Below, in pieces: positions 53,781 to 64,000 of a stretch of 64,000 bases of DNA. The stretch lies in contig NW_004086444.1 in assembly GCF_000220395.1 (NCBI RefSeq), forward strand, positions 124,001 to 188,000, in the 5' to 3' direction. The notes below the pieces were generated by a model. It was not told the DNA's origin and did not search any database. It was given only the letters and a program-made list of their open reading frames with translations. The DNA is from Ichthyophthirius multifiliis (Eukaryota; Ciliophora; Oligohymenophorea; Hymenostomatida). Position 1 is the stretch's first letter, and every line of letters starts with the position of its first letter. Position numbers and translations under genes: made by a program.

Positions 53781-56680
53781 TTATATATATACTTATATTT
53801 TATTTATTTTATATTGATTAGTTTGTTCTTTCTAAATTTTTATTATTTCTCATTCTTTATAATGACTAGTCATTATAATTATCTTATATTGTTCTATTTA
53901 AGTATTTACTTTATATTTATGCTAATTCAGATAATTTTATGCCATTTTTTTTTGATTGTCTTTTTTATTCTTTACTTTTTTGTTTTAAATTACTTTCTCC
54001 CATTATAGAATCATCTTTTAAATATTTAAATATTTTTTTTTATTTTTTTTATACCTTTTTTATTATTTAAATTTCTATAATTTGAAGGAGAAAATTGATT
54101 TTCATCATTTTCTATATCGTTTAAATTTTTAATAAAATTTCTTTTTGATCTTGGAGTATTTTTTTCTAATAAATTATCTTATTTTTTAAATGTAAAATAA
54201 TTATTAATTTAAATATAAAATTTAATTTACAAAAAGAGACTAAGGAATTTTCTTCTCCAAACATTTAATTTATTCTTTATATTAATTATTAATTTATTTT
54301 TTATAAATTTTCATTTTCTTTTTTTATTTAATTAATATCTTTTATATTATTCTCTTGTTATTATTTTTTATAATCATCTTTAAATTATATGATTTATTCT
54401 TCATATTATTTTATAAGATTTTAAAGTCTTGTTTCACTATTTTCTTATTCTTATTTATTCTTTTAGTTTTTTCTAATTCAATATTAAGTTTTTAAATTTA
54501 TTAATTTAATTTTTAAATTTCAGAATTTTAAGAATTTTAAGCCTTCGTTTTAAAAATTTCTTCTTAATATTATTAATTTTCTTACTATATTTTTATAATG
54601 GTTTATTGATTTTATTTATTTAACTAAGTAATTTTTTGAATTTATTAAATTTATTCTTATATTTTTGAATTTAAATTTTATAGTTAATTTTCATTTTCCT
54701 AATTTAAATTATTTATTTTTTCTTGCAAATTCTTAATTTCTTTTTTTAATAATTATTCGTTTTATTAAAACTGTTAAATTTTTAATTTAAAAATTCTTTT
54801 TCATATTCAAAATTTTTATGTAATTCTTCAGTTTTTAATTCGATTTCTTTCTAATTTCCATTATTATTTTTAACTAATTTTTTTTCTTTTTCTAAACTAT
54901 TTATTTTATTTTTTAGAAATTCAACTTCTTTTTCTAATTAAGACTTTTAAGTGTTCGTAAATTAAATTTCCTAATCCTAAAATTTAATGTCTTAATCTAA
55001 TTTTAACTTAAATATATATATATTAATAATTATTATAAAATATTTTATATACTTTTTCAGTTTTAATTTTATTAAATTCTGTATTATTTAATTATATTAT
55101 TAATTCTAATTCCTTTATTTATTTTAAATTTTAGTTTTCTTTTTCTTAATACTCTTATATTTTTATTTCAAAATGTTTTATTTATTACAGAAACTCCTTA
55201 TTTTATTTTTGAATCAAATTTTATTCTTCTGTATTTAATTAATTAGTATTTTAAAAATTAACTTTTTAAATGTGTTATTAATTTTAAATTTCAGTATTTT
55301 AGACTTACATTTTAATAATTTCTTCTTAATATTATTAATTTTCCTACTATATTTTTGTAATGGTTTATTAATTTTATTTAATTTACTAAGTAATTTTTTG
55401 ATTTTATTAATTTAATTCTTATATTTTTGAATTTAAATTTTATAGTTAATGTTCATGTTCTTAATTTAAATTATTTATTTTTTCATGCAAATTTTTAATT
55501 TCTTTTTTAAATAATTATTCATTTTATTAAAACTAAAGATTTTTTTAATTTAAAAATTCTTTTTCATTTTCGAAATTTTTTTTTAATTCTTCAGTTTTTT
55601 ATTCAATTTCTTTCTAATTTCCACTATTATTTTTAACTATTTTTTTTCTTTTTCTAAACTATTTATTTTATTATTTAGAAATGCAACTTCTTTTTCTAAT
55701 TAAGATTTTTAAGTATTCAAAAATTAAATTTCTTAAACTTAATATTTAATATCTGATTCTAATTTTTACTTAAATATTTATATATATATTAATAATTTTT
55801 ATAAAAATAATTTTATATACTTTTTCAGTTTTAATTTTATTTAATTCAGTATTATTTAATTCTTTATTTTATTCTATTTGTATTATATTTTAGTTTTCTT
55901 TTTCTTAATACTCTTATATTTTTTTCTCAAAATACTTTATTTATTATAGAAATTCTTTATTTTATTTTTGAATAAAATTTTATTCTTCTGTATTTTATTA
56001 ATTAGTGTTTTATTTTTATTATTTTTCACTTATTAAATTTTATATATTTTATTATTATTTTTACAATTCCTTTTCTAAATGTTAAATTGTTTTATTATTT
56101 TCTTATATTTATTTATTTTATTAGCTAAGTGCTTATTTTAGCATATTAATTTCCTAATCTTTCATTTGCAAATCAAGATTCTTTTTTTAAATTTCTTCTT
56201 ATTGACTTTCTATTCCAGATTACTTAAAAATTTTAATATTTTATTTTGTTAAATATAAATAAGTAATAACATATTTACTTTTTAAACTCCTTTATAAATA
56301 CTAGCCTTGCATTTTAAATTATCTAAACGAGATAAAGAAGACGCCCTTTCAATATCACTAGAAGATCTAACCGAATTGCGTTTATCAACTTTAATTTTTT
56401 CTTATTCAACCATTTAATCTATTGCTTTTAAAAATTTATTTCCTTTAGCTCCTGAGTTTCCATTATCTTTAGATATAGTTGATTCTTCACTGTTATTTTT
56501 AAAAATACTTTACTTTTCACTCAGTAAAGAAATGCTATCTTTCCTTTTATTTTCAAAAGGGGTAATATTATTGCTACTATTTTTATTTTCTTTATAATTA
56601 CTATTTTAAGACACATTAGAATTATTAAAAGCTTTTTAAAAAAGACTCTTTTTTCTATTTGTATTAGAATTTTAAAGCAT
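52720..56680 (-). CDS. Coiled-coil protein with C-terminal alpha-adaptin appendage domain
   Basis: N-terminal Ser/Asn-rich head (MLQNSNTNRKKSLFQKAFNN, RKDSISLLSEKQSIFKNNSE, KRNSVRSSSDIERASSLSRL), about 650 residues of coiled coil (EKEVAFLNNKINSLEKEKK, NQLLKKEIKNLQEKINNLNQ), a linker (NTPRSKRNFIKNLNDIENDE, IKLSELAQIQSKYLNRTIQD), then an AP-2 alpha-type ear. In the ear, KFRKSCVKNNYPLYENEQIQ and IGIATN match the appendage beta-sandwich start; FEQVLNPNTQIKLNITIKFT, KANILYKFQQEVNQSQFC, IPNTINKYFQSIKI, and KQFKYLWKL match the sandwich-platform junction (LP.T.NKFFQP...FF..WK). The adaptin trunk is absent. Such ears recruit endocytic accessory proteins, so this may be a trafficking tether; inference. 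End is TGA 52722-52720. Introns near 53165-53215, 53715-53815, 54015-54055, 54185-54235, 55005-55060, 55765-55830 and 56230-56280. Confidence 0.82.
54470..56015. repeat. Internal tandem duplication of about 765 bp
   Basis: Two adjoining copies (about 54470-55240 and 55240-56015) match closely at an offset of 762-768 bp, for example around 54601 and 55363, 54725 and 55487, 55051 and 55819. Each copy contains coiled-coil exon sequence and one short intron, so the duplication happened at DNA level inside the gene. Confidence 0.9.
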
Positions 56681-56732
56681 TTGTATTTGTTAAAGTTATT
56701 ATTAAATATTTTATTTAAATTTAGTTATGTAT

Positions 56733-57494
56733 TCATTTTATATAAAATACATTTTTTCTAAAGGAAGATAACATTTATGTTATTTTAATTAGTCGAATAT
56801 CAAGGAGTATTCTGATTTTTCTTTATTTTATTTAAATATATATGTTTGAGATAATATATATAAAGTCTCTATTAATATTTTAATGAAAATATTTCCGAAT
56901 TTCATTTAATCGAAATCTAGTATTATTTATTAATTTTTATTTAATTTTTATTTTTATTTTTACTTGGATTTTAACTAAAAAATAACTATCCAACTCTATC
57001 TTCTGTTTTATTTTTAGAATTTTATATTGCCCATTAAGATAAAATTTATATTAAAAAATGGTCTTAAAAATATTCTAAAAATTTTATACGTCCTTATAAT
57101 AAGCATTAACTTAAGAACTAATTTATATTTTAAATAAGAAAAATATTAATTTTTGTTGGTTTATAATTAATAAAAATTGAAAAAAATAAAAATATTCTTA
57201 CATAAATTGTATTTAATTTTAAAATCATTGAAGATTACTCATTTGTTAAAATGTCAGTTATAATTTCACAATATTAATTGTAAACATCGCTATATTTAAA
57301 AATATAAATATTTTATTTAAAAATTATAATATATTTATATTTATTATTTTTCTTATTAATAAAATAATTTAATACTCATTATCTTCATTTATTTTATTTA
57401 TGTATTAATCTAGTTTATTTAATCTGAATTTGTCAGTCTATATATCATATATATCATCCTTATTTAAATCTTGTTTGAGTTAGTCAAAAATCAT
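56733..57494 (-). CDS. Small unknown protein with several introns
   Basis: Not recognised. Spliced reading begins MIFDQLKQDLNKDDIYDIQT, DKFRLNKLDQYINKINED, and after an intron near 57290-57375 continues DVYNQYCEIITDILTNEQSS. Later exons read SQVNAYYKDVQNFQNIF and, near the end, KIRILLDIRLIKITQMLSSF with stop TGA 56735-56733. The helical, Leu/Ile-patterned C-terminal end is somewhat like small subunits of replication complexes (GINS-type), but this is too weak to name. Its stop is only 52 bp upstream of the next gene's start. Middle exons (56900-57180) are uncertain in frame. Confidence 0.45.
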
Positions 57495-57855
57495 TTATTT
57501 GTATAATTATTAATTTATTTATTAATAAATTTTGATTATTTTAAAAATTTTGTAAAAAAAAATTTTTAAATATTTATATATATTTTTTTAAAAAAATATA
57601 AAATTAATTTCATTTCATTTTATATATGTATATATATATTAATAATATTTTTATTATAAATTTATTTATTACTAATTAAATTTATAAAGTTTAAATTTAG
57701 TATTATTTCTTCCTATATATATTTGAAAAAAATTATATTTAAAATATAAAAATTATAATGCTTATATAATTTTCTTTTAAATATATTTTTTTAACAAGTT
57801 AATTTAATTTTAAGCGATAAATACTATTTATTTTCTTATAAAAATAAAAAAAATT
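57495..57855. other. Spacer downstream of the tRNA and upstream of a protein gene
   Basis: AT-only. Directly after the tRNA 3' end (minus strand) there is an eight-T run interrupted by A (57843-57855), a good RNA polymerase III terminator. Confidence 0.55.
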
Positions 57856-57936
57856 GGCAGCTGTGGGATTTGAACCCACGCGGACTAGGTCCAGACGATC
57901 TTAAGTCGCCCTCCTTAACCACTCGGACAAACTGCC
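57856..57936 (-). tRNA. tRNA-Leu (anticodon UAA)
   Basis: The 81-nt minus-strand sequence folds as a class II tRNA: acceptor GGCAGTT paired with AGCTGCC, D arm with GTGGTTAAGG (A box), anticodon stem GGCGA/TCGTC with loop CTTAAGA giving anticodon TAA, a long variable arm (GGAC-CTA-GTCC), and T arm GTGGG-TTCAAAT-CCCAC (B box GGTTCAAATCC). The long variable arm and UAA anticodon identify Leu, reading UUA, the commonest Leu codon in this genome. No intron and no encoded CCA, as expected for a nuclear eukaryotic tRNA. It is by far the most GC-rich short segment of the window. A T-run terminator follows. Confidence 0.97.
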
Positions 57937-58638
57937 TTTAATGATAATAAAGTAGTTATTATTATTTATAATTATCTTATCATCTTAATATTAAATAAAT
58001 ACATTTAAAAAGAAAATAAAAATTCTTAATTAAGTAAGAGGATTATTGATTAAATGGATTTCTTTTATATTTTTTTTAAATAAAATTTATATAACCTTAA
58101 AATTGATTTTTTATTTTATTTTAATTTAAATAAAAAACATAAATACAAATCTAAAATACATATAAAATTGTAATTTAATAAATATATATAAAAATTAATT
58201 TTTTTTAAAAAATAAAAATAAATTTTTTAATTAAAAAAAGAAATAAAATAATATTTATATATATAAAAAAAATATATTTTATATAAAAAATATATATTAT
58301 TTTAATAAAAGTTTTTAAATAAAAATATTTAAAAATATATATTAATATAAATTTAATTAAAATAAAATTGTCATATAAAAAAAAATTTAATTAAAAAAAT
58401 TTAATATAATTATAAATATTTAAATATAATTATATTTATATATATATATAATATTTAAATTTGTATATAATATTTTATTTTTATAATGAAATATTAATTA
58501 TATACTTCTAAAAAATAGCAAATAAATTTTTTAAAAATGTTATATTTTTTTTATTTAATAAAATGAACTAATTAATATTTATTTAAACTTTAAATATAAA
58601 AAAAAAATATAAAAGTTTTAAATTATTAGAAATATTCT
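57937..58638. other. Intergenic, low complexity
   Basis: AT-only spacer between the CCT4 3' end and the 5' flank of the tRNA; nothing recognisable. Confidence 0.55.
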
Positions 58639-60786
58639 TCATCTAGCAGAAAATACCTTATTTTATTATCTAATAAATAAAAATATTAATATTAATAATA
58701 AATTACCAAATCATCAATTTTAAGAATCATTCTGACACATTCAGTAGCTAAAGTAAGAGCTGATATAGTTACCAAAGCAGGTTATAGTACATTTTCAGTA
58801 ACAATGTCATCATTAATATGTCCTTTCTTAATTGAAATACCTGCATATTTGTAACCTAAAGCGTGTTTATTTCTCAATTCAGTAACAACATTAATTGGAT
58901 TTAAACCTGCATTTTCAGCCAAAGTATAGGGAATAACCTCTAAAGCATCAGCAAAAGCTTTAACAATTCTCTAGTTTACACCTTTCATTTATCTAGAAGC
59001 AACAGCTAACTATTAAGAAATTTCAACTTCAGGTGCGCCTCCTCCAGGAATTAATCCTCTGTTTTTAACTAATGCTCTAACTACGCAAAGAGCATCATGT
59101 AAACTTCTTTCAGCTTCGTCAATAACCTAATAAAAATAAATAAATAAAAAAAAATATTAAATAAATTAAAAAATGTATATTTTAAAAAAATTATAAATAA
59201 TTATATGTATAATATAAATAAAATATATATATGTATATAAGTATATATGTATATATGTATATATGTATATATGTATATATGTATATATGTATATATTTAT
59301 ATATTTATATATTTATATATGTATATTTATATATGTTTATATTTTATATATTTTTTTATATAATTATACTAATGTATTTGATCCACGAACTAAAATAGTT
59401 ACAGTATTAGCTTTAGCTTAAACTCCCGTAATTTTTAATAATCTAGAATCATCTTCTAATTTAACATCTTCACAAAGATTTGCTCTTCCCAATTTATTAT
59501 CTGTAAGATGATCTATATGGGCAACTGGTATGCATCCAATAGTCTATATTTTTTTTTTAATTTTATTTTATAAATTATTTTATATTTTTTAATTACTTTT
59601 GTTATAAATTCAACATCTTCTCTTTCAATATCTTTAACAACCATAATTCCTTTTTTTGCTAAGAAATGTAAAGAAAGGTCATTTGTAGAATCTCTTAATA
59701 TACTTTTTTAGATTAAAAGTACATTAGCACCTGATTTTACGATTTTGGATACTAGATTCGCTATATATTTTCTTTCTTCTTTAAGAATTCTATCCATTGC
59801 AGTATAATCTTTTACTACAATAGAATTTTCTACGTCTGTTTTTGGAGCACTTAAGCAGAATTATAATAGTGCTATTTTAGCATCTTTTATTCTAGTGGGG
59901 CCTCCTGCTGATTATGACGGTTTTTAGTTTGTAAAAACTAAACCTTCAATAAGTTCGGTATCTTCTATTGTTCCTCCTAGTTTTTTTACTAATTTTATAT
60001 CTCTAAGGTCAGCATTTGTATCTTTTGATGGGTCAATTATTTTAAGAACTGCATCAACTGCAATAGGACTTAATTAAGCGGAATTACCAGAAATAATTTT
60101 AGAAGATAAAGCTGTGTTAACACATGTTATTAATGATTCACGGTCCTTTAAGTCGACTGTTTTTTACATTCCCTTGATTACCTGTAAGGCTTGGTCTAAA
60201 GCAATTTAGAAACCTTCAGATATAGTAGTTGGGTGTATTCCCTTTTCTAATAAACCCTCACAAGCATTCAATAAAGCTCCAGCAATTACAACTACAGAAG
60301 TTGTGCCATCTCCAGCTTCTATATCTTGAGCTTTGGAAATTTCGACAAGCTTTTTTTTTTTTAATTTGTTTTTAATTATTTGTTATTTACCATTTTAGCA
60401 GTAGGATGAATAACGTCCATTTGTTTGAGAATTGTTGCACCGTCATTTGTGATTAAGACTCTTCCCTTAATTTTTTATTAATTTATTCAATTTTATATAT
60501 AAATATATTTTTTGTTTTTATTATTTACTTTTGCGTCTTATATCATCTTGTCCATACCTTTGGGACCTAAGCTTGTTCTGATTACATTTGCTACAGCTAT
60601 TTATTTTATTTTTAAATTAAGTAAAAAAATTAATTTTATTTTTGTATTTCTTTTTTTTATTGTAAATATTATTTTACCTTTAGCTGCTTATATATTAGTT
60701 TGACGAATATCGTTTGTCTTTTCTGAACGATTTTACATATCTCCATTTCTTGAAGAAGATTAATTCTTTGAAGCGGTTTCGGCCAT
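58639..60786 (-). CDS. CCT4: T-complex protein 1 subunit delta (CCT4)
   Basis: One of eight subunits of the cytosolic chaperonin that folds tubulin and actin. N-terminus [20 protein letters not shown], then [34 protein letters not shown] (apical ATP-site entry), and downstream GDGTTSVV-type coding, then [11 protein letters not shown], equatorial motifs and, at the C-terminus, [75 protein letters not shown] and [20 protein letters not shown] 58641-58639. The end matches the ILKIDDxV terminus specific to CCT4. The last junction (intron about 58653-58701) uses the second of two possible AG sites, giving DDL-VFSAR. Other introns near 59129-59371, 59545-59597, 60350-60390, 60466-60525 and 60601-60680. 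Length of about 530 aa is normal. This is the best-conserved protein gene in the window. Confidence 0.95.
59222..59330. repeat. (GTATATAT)n 8-bp tandem repeat in a CCT4 intron
   Basis: About eight consecutive GTATATAT units, grading into TTTATATA units, within the intron at about 59129-59371. Confidence 0.85.
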
Positions 60787-62353
60787 TTTTTATTTTGAGT
60801 ATTTTTTTTTTAATTTTGTTTTATTTTTATATTTGTATATTTTAAAAATAAATCGTATTTTTTTTTATTTTAATAATTATAAATTATTTTATTTTTTAAG
60901 TATATTTTTTAAATATTTTTGAAAAAAATTAAAATATTAATAAAATATCTATTATTTTATATATATAATAAATATATAAAAGGAAAATTAATTTTTTTTT
61001 TATTTATACATATAATTTTTAATATATAAATTTTAATTAATATTTTTATAAAATTAATAGATATATTGAAAATTTTAAAAATAAAAATACTTAAATTAAT
61101 TATAAAAAATATTATTATTAAATATAATATATATGCATGTAAATAAAAAGACATAATAAATATAATTTTAAAAAAATTATATATATTAAATTTTATATTG
61201 CTATTAGTATTTAATTATTATCTCATATTTTAAATAAAAAATAGTTAAATATATTTAATATTTTATTTTTATTCTTATTATTTATATTTGTTTTTTCACC
61301 AAAAACTATTTAGATATAATAAATTTTCAATCTAAACCTATTTTTATTATTTATATTTCCTAATAAATTATTTTTTATTCTTAAAATTTATTAAATGACA
61401 TTCATTTTAAAAAATATCATTATAATAACTTAACTTTTTTTACTTTACACATTTGTATAATTAAGTTTATAAAATATTTACTTAATATAATGAAATTAAA
61501 GAAATTCATAAAATAAATAATTACTTAATTATTATTTAAACTGCTTATAAATAAATTCTTAAAATTTTTATTATAACCATAAAAAATAATACATTAAAAA
61601 TATTATATTATATTCTATTATAAATTGATAAAATATACTTTTGTTAATTCATTAAACATTTAAAAATTAAAGAATATAAAAAAAAATAAAAAAAATATAA
61701 ATAAAATTATAAATATAAATTATGTAATTAAATAAATAAAAATTTGAATAAAAATAAAAATATAAGAATATGTATTTCCCTTATTATTGTATAAACTTAA
61801 AATTTTTTTAAAGTTAATAAAAAATATTATATAAATTATATATAGCTAAATAAATTAGGCAATAAAAAGTATATATATAATATTTAAAATATATATATAA
61901 AATATAAAAAAAACAAAATTAGTGTAAAATATATAATAAAGTTAATATAGTGTACAGTTGAATTAATAAATGATTGTTAATGGTTTAATAAAAATATAAT
62001 AACAAAATTTTAATAAATATTTATAAAAAAAATTTAAAAATTAATATTTTAAATAAATTTAAAAAAGATAAAATTTTTAAGTATATAATATATATAAAAT
62101 ATAATATATATATATATATATATTTTATTTAATATTTTATTTAAATATTTATTTTATATTTTCCATAAAAACATATTTTAATTATTTTTTATATATATTT
62201 ATGCTATTATAAATTCTTATTAATTAATATATAAATATTTTATTTTATAAAATATATTTTATATTATTTAATTAAATATAATATTTTTTATTTTTTTTAT
62301 AATCATATATGTAAATTTTTAAAAGTATAATAAAAACATAAATATATATAAAA
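60787..62353. other. Divergent intergenic region
   Basis: 1.57 kb AT-only spacer between the 5' ends of CCT4 and the aldo/keto reductase, the longest gene-free stretch in the window. The open frame at 60957-61154 is Ile/Lys/Phe-only and is not called. TA repeats at 62090-62120. Confidence 0.6.
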
Positions 62354-63401
62354 ATGGAATAAATTTAAATTCCTAAAATAAATTTTTAAAACAATAGAGG
62401 TTCAATCCCTTAAGTAGGATTTGGTACATATTAATTACAAGGAAATAACTGTAAATAAGCCATATTTGAAGCGCTAAAATTAGGTTATAATCATATAGAT
62501 ACCGCAAGTATATACAAAAACGAATAAGAAATAAATTTAATAATAAATGATAAACAATTAAATATCTAAAGAGAAAATTTATTTATAACGTCTAAAATAT
62601 CACCGGCAGAATAAGGTACACAAAATTCTTTAAATGCAGTTGAATAGATATTAAAAAGGCTAAATGTTTCTTATTTAGATTTAGTTTTGATTCATTGGCC
62701 TGGAGTAAGTAAATATAAATTAGATGATCCTAAAATAGCTTAAATAAGATTAGAATCATGGAAAAGTTTGATAGATTTAAAAAATAAAGGTATTTAAAAT
62801 AAAAAAAAATTTAAAAATAAATTAATAATTATATAAAAATAAATATATAATTTTAAATATATAAATATATATATATTTATATATATATATAAATATAAAT
62901 ATAAATATAAATATAAATATAAATATAAATATAAATTTAAATATTTTTTATATTAATTAAGGTGTAGCAAAGCATATAGGAGTTAGTAATTTTAATATTA
63001 ATCATTTATAGCATTTGTTTGAAAATAGTGATGTTAAACCTGAAGTTAATTAATTTGAAATACATCCTTTATGTTATGATAAATAACTTATTAAATTTTG
63101 TGAAGATAATAATATAATAATTGAAGCATATAGTTCTTTAGCAAGATAGGATGAAAAAGTGATTAAAAATCAATTTATTGTAAATTTGAGTTTAAAATAT
63201 AAAAAAACTGTTCCTTAAATTTTACTTAGATGGGCAATTTAGCATAATTTTGTAATTATTCCAAAATCAAAAACTCCTAAATATATATAAGAAAATTTAA
63301 ATATTTTTGATTTCGAAATTAGTTAAGAAGATATGTAAAAATTAGATGATATGAATTAGAATTATCATACTTGCTGGGACCCTTCTGCTGTATTATATTG
63401 A
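62354..63401 (+). CDS. Aldo/keto reductase
   Basis: NAD(P)H-dependent carbonyl reductase of the AKR superfamily; substrate unknown. Blocks: IPQVGFGTYQLQGNNCKQAI, LGYNHIDTASIYKNEQEINL (catalytic Asp and Tyr), LFITSKISPAEQG (catalytic Lys), LNVSYLDLVLIHWPGVSK (catalytic His), ESWKSLIDLKNKGVAKHIGV, SNFNINHLQHLFEN, PEVNQFEIHPL, IEAYSSLAR, PQILLRWAIQHNFVIIPKS, and DMQKLDDMNQNYHTCWDPSA, stop TGA 63399-63401. The complete D-Y-K-H tetrad and the IPKS cofactor motif are present, so an active enzyme is expected. Length is about 285 aa, normal for the family. One intron, about 62791-62960, contains a 6-bp repeat. No frame breaks, unlike the other oxidoreductase in the window. Confidence 0.95.
62884..62938. 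repeat. (AAATAT)n 6-bp tandem repeat
   Basis: About nine AAATAT units inside the intron of the aldo/keto reductase gene. Confidence 0.85.
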
Positions 63402-63590
63402 AAAAATTTCTTTTAAAAAATTCTATATTATTTATCTATTAAAGTTTTAAGATATTTGTATTTTTATTAAAATAATTTTCTTTGATTAAAAGATTATTTA
63501 TTTTTAATGTTAATTTTTTTTGGTTTTTTTTAATTTTATATTTATAAATAAAAATTTGCTTTAATTTTTTATTAAAAATAATATAATAAA

Positions 63591-64000
63591 TCATTTATTT
63601 AATATACAATTTAACAAAATAATTTCTTTAGAAATTTTATTTTTTTAAATCAAATGAAATTTATTGTCTAAATAGAATTTCTAGAAAACTATAAAAAAAT
63701 AGAAAATAATTAAAAAATGAATATAATTAAAATATATATATATATAAATATATATTTATATAATAAGATATTATTATTATTTACACTCTATCATCTAGTA
63801 TTTTTTTAATTACCATTTTAATTATTTGTTTAATTAAAACATATTTTTTTTTGGAAGGTACAGGTTAATAAGTTTTAATTCCTGACAATATTTAACCATT
63901 TATATCAACTATCGTTTGATTTTCATAATTTTAAACATTTCTTTATATTTATTTGCTTTCAATATTTATATAAAAAGCATCAATTAATAAATCTTTTTAA
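63591..64000 (-). CDS. Unknown protein, 3' end only
   Basis: Minus-strand frame entering from the right edge: KDLLIDAFYINIESKQIQRN, ENQTIVDINGQILSGIKTYQ, PVPSKKKYVLIKQIIKMVIK, KILDDRV, then an intron (about 63680-63790) and FQKFYLDNKFHLIQKNKISK, EIILLNCILNK with TGA 63593-63591. Not recognised; the 5' part lies beyond the window. It converges with the aldo/keto reductase 190 bp away. Confidence 0.65.

Noticed and set aside
56733-57494. GINS complex subunit
   Set aside because: Only a vague helical resemblance at the C-terminal end; no diagnostic motif, and middle exons are uncertain.
60512-60703. 63-codon plus-strand hydrophobic ORF
   Set aside because: Antisense to CCT4 exon and intron sequence ([13 protein letters not shown] is read on the minus strand).

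Overview
This window is nuclear DNA of a ciliate. It is extremely AT-rich (roughly 85%, judged by eye), and no conserved gene can be read unless TAA and TAG are translated as glutamine with TGA as the only stop. Genes carry many short AT-only GT...AG introns (about 25-120 nt), poly-Gln and poly-Asn tracts, and several genes of cilia and basal bodies. These traits suggest a very AT-rich oligohymenophorean macronuclear genome, with Ichthyophthirius or a relative as the best guess; the genus is inference. Standard-code ORF calling almost completely misses the genes here.

Layout. 1-10 kb: a kinesin motor gene running off the left edge (-), an ankyrin-bromodomain protein (+), an acidic protein (-), a secreted Frizzled-CRD-like protein (+) and a cyclic-nucleotide-binding-domain protein (-). 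10-23 kb: lysine/asparagine-rich and coiled-coil proteins, a probable pseudokinase, a DHRS12-like short-chain dehydrogenase and another coiled-coil protein (all +). 23-34 kb: a probable mitochondrial J-domain protein (-), a leucine-rich repeat protein (+), exosome subunit RRP45/EXOSC9 (-), a long Gln/Lys-rich protein (+) and a polyQ coiled-coil protein (-). 34-43 kb: a probable XRCC4 (+), then IFT139/TTC21B (-) and DPCD (-). 44-58 kb: a long coiled-coil protein (-), a TTLL9-like tubulin polyglutamylase (+), an unknown protein (+), a coiled-coil protein ending in an alpha-adaptin appendage (-), a small unknown gene (-) and tRNA-Leu(UAA) (-). 58-64 kb: chaperonin subunit CCT4 (-), an aldo/keto reductase (+) and the 3' end of an unknown gene (-).

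The genes are not operonic. Several share a cellular theme: kinesin, IFT139, DPCD and the TTLL9-like enzyme all belong to building or modifying cilia, and CCT4 is part of the tubulin/actin-folding chaperonin. RRP45, XRCC4 and the bromodomain protein are nuclear housekeeping functions; XRCC4-type end joining is of special interest in ciliates, which rearrange their genomes.

Two general cautions. First, single-base frame breaks, mostly in A or T runs, occur in several conserved genes (kinesin, DHRS12, the coiled-coil genes). They look like homopolymer errors in the sequence more than real decay, but this cannot be settled here. Second, exon edges in low-complexity proteins are approximate, and gene spans are given from likely start to likely TGA including introns.
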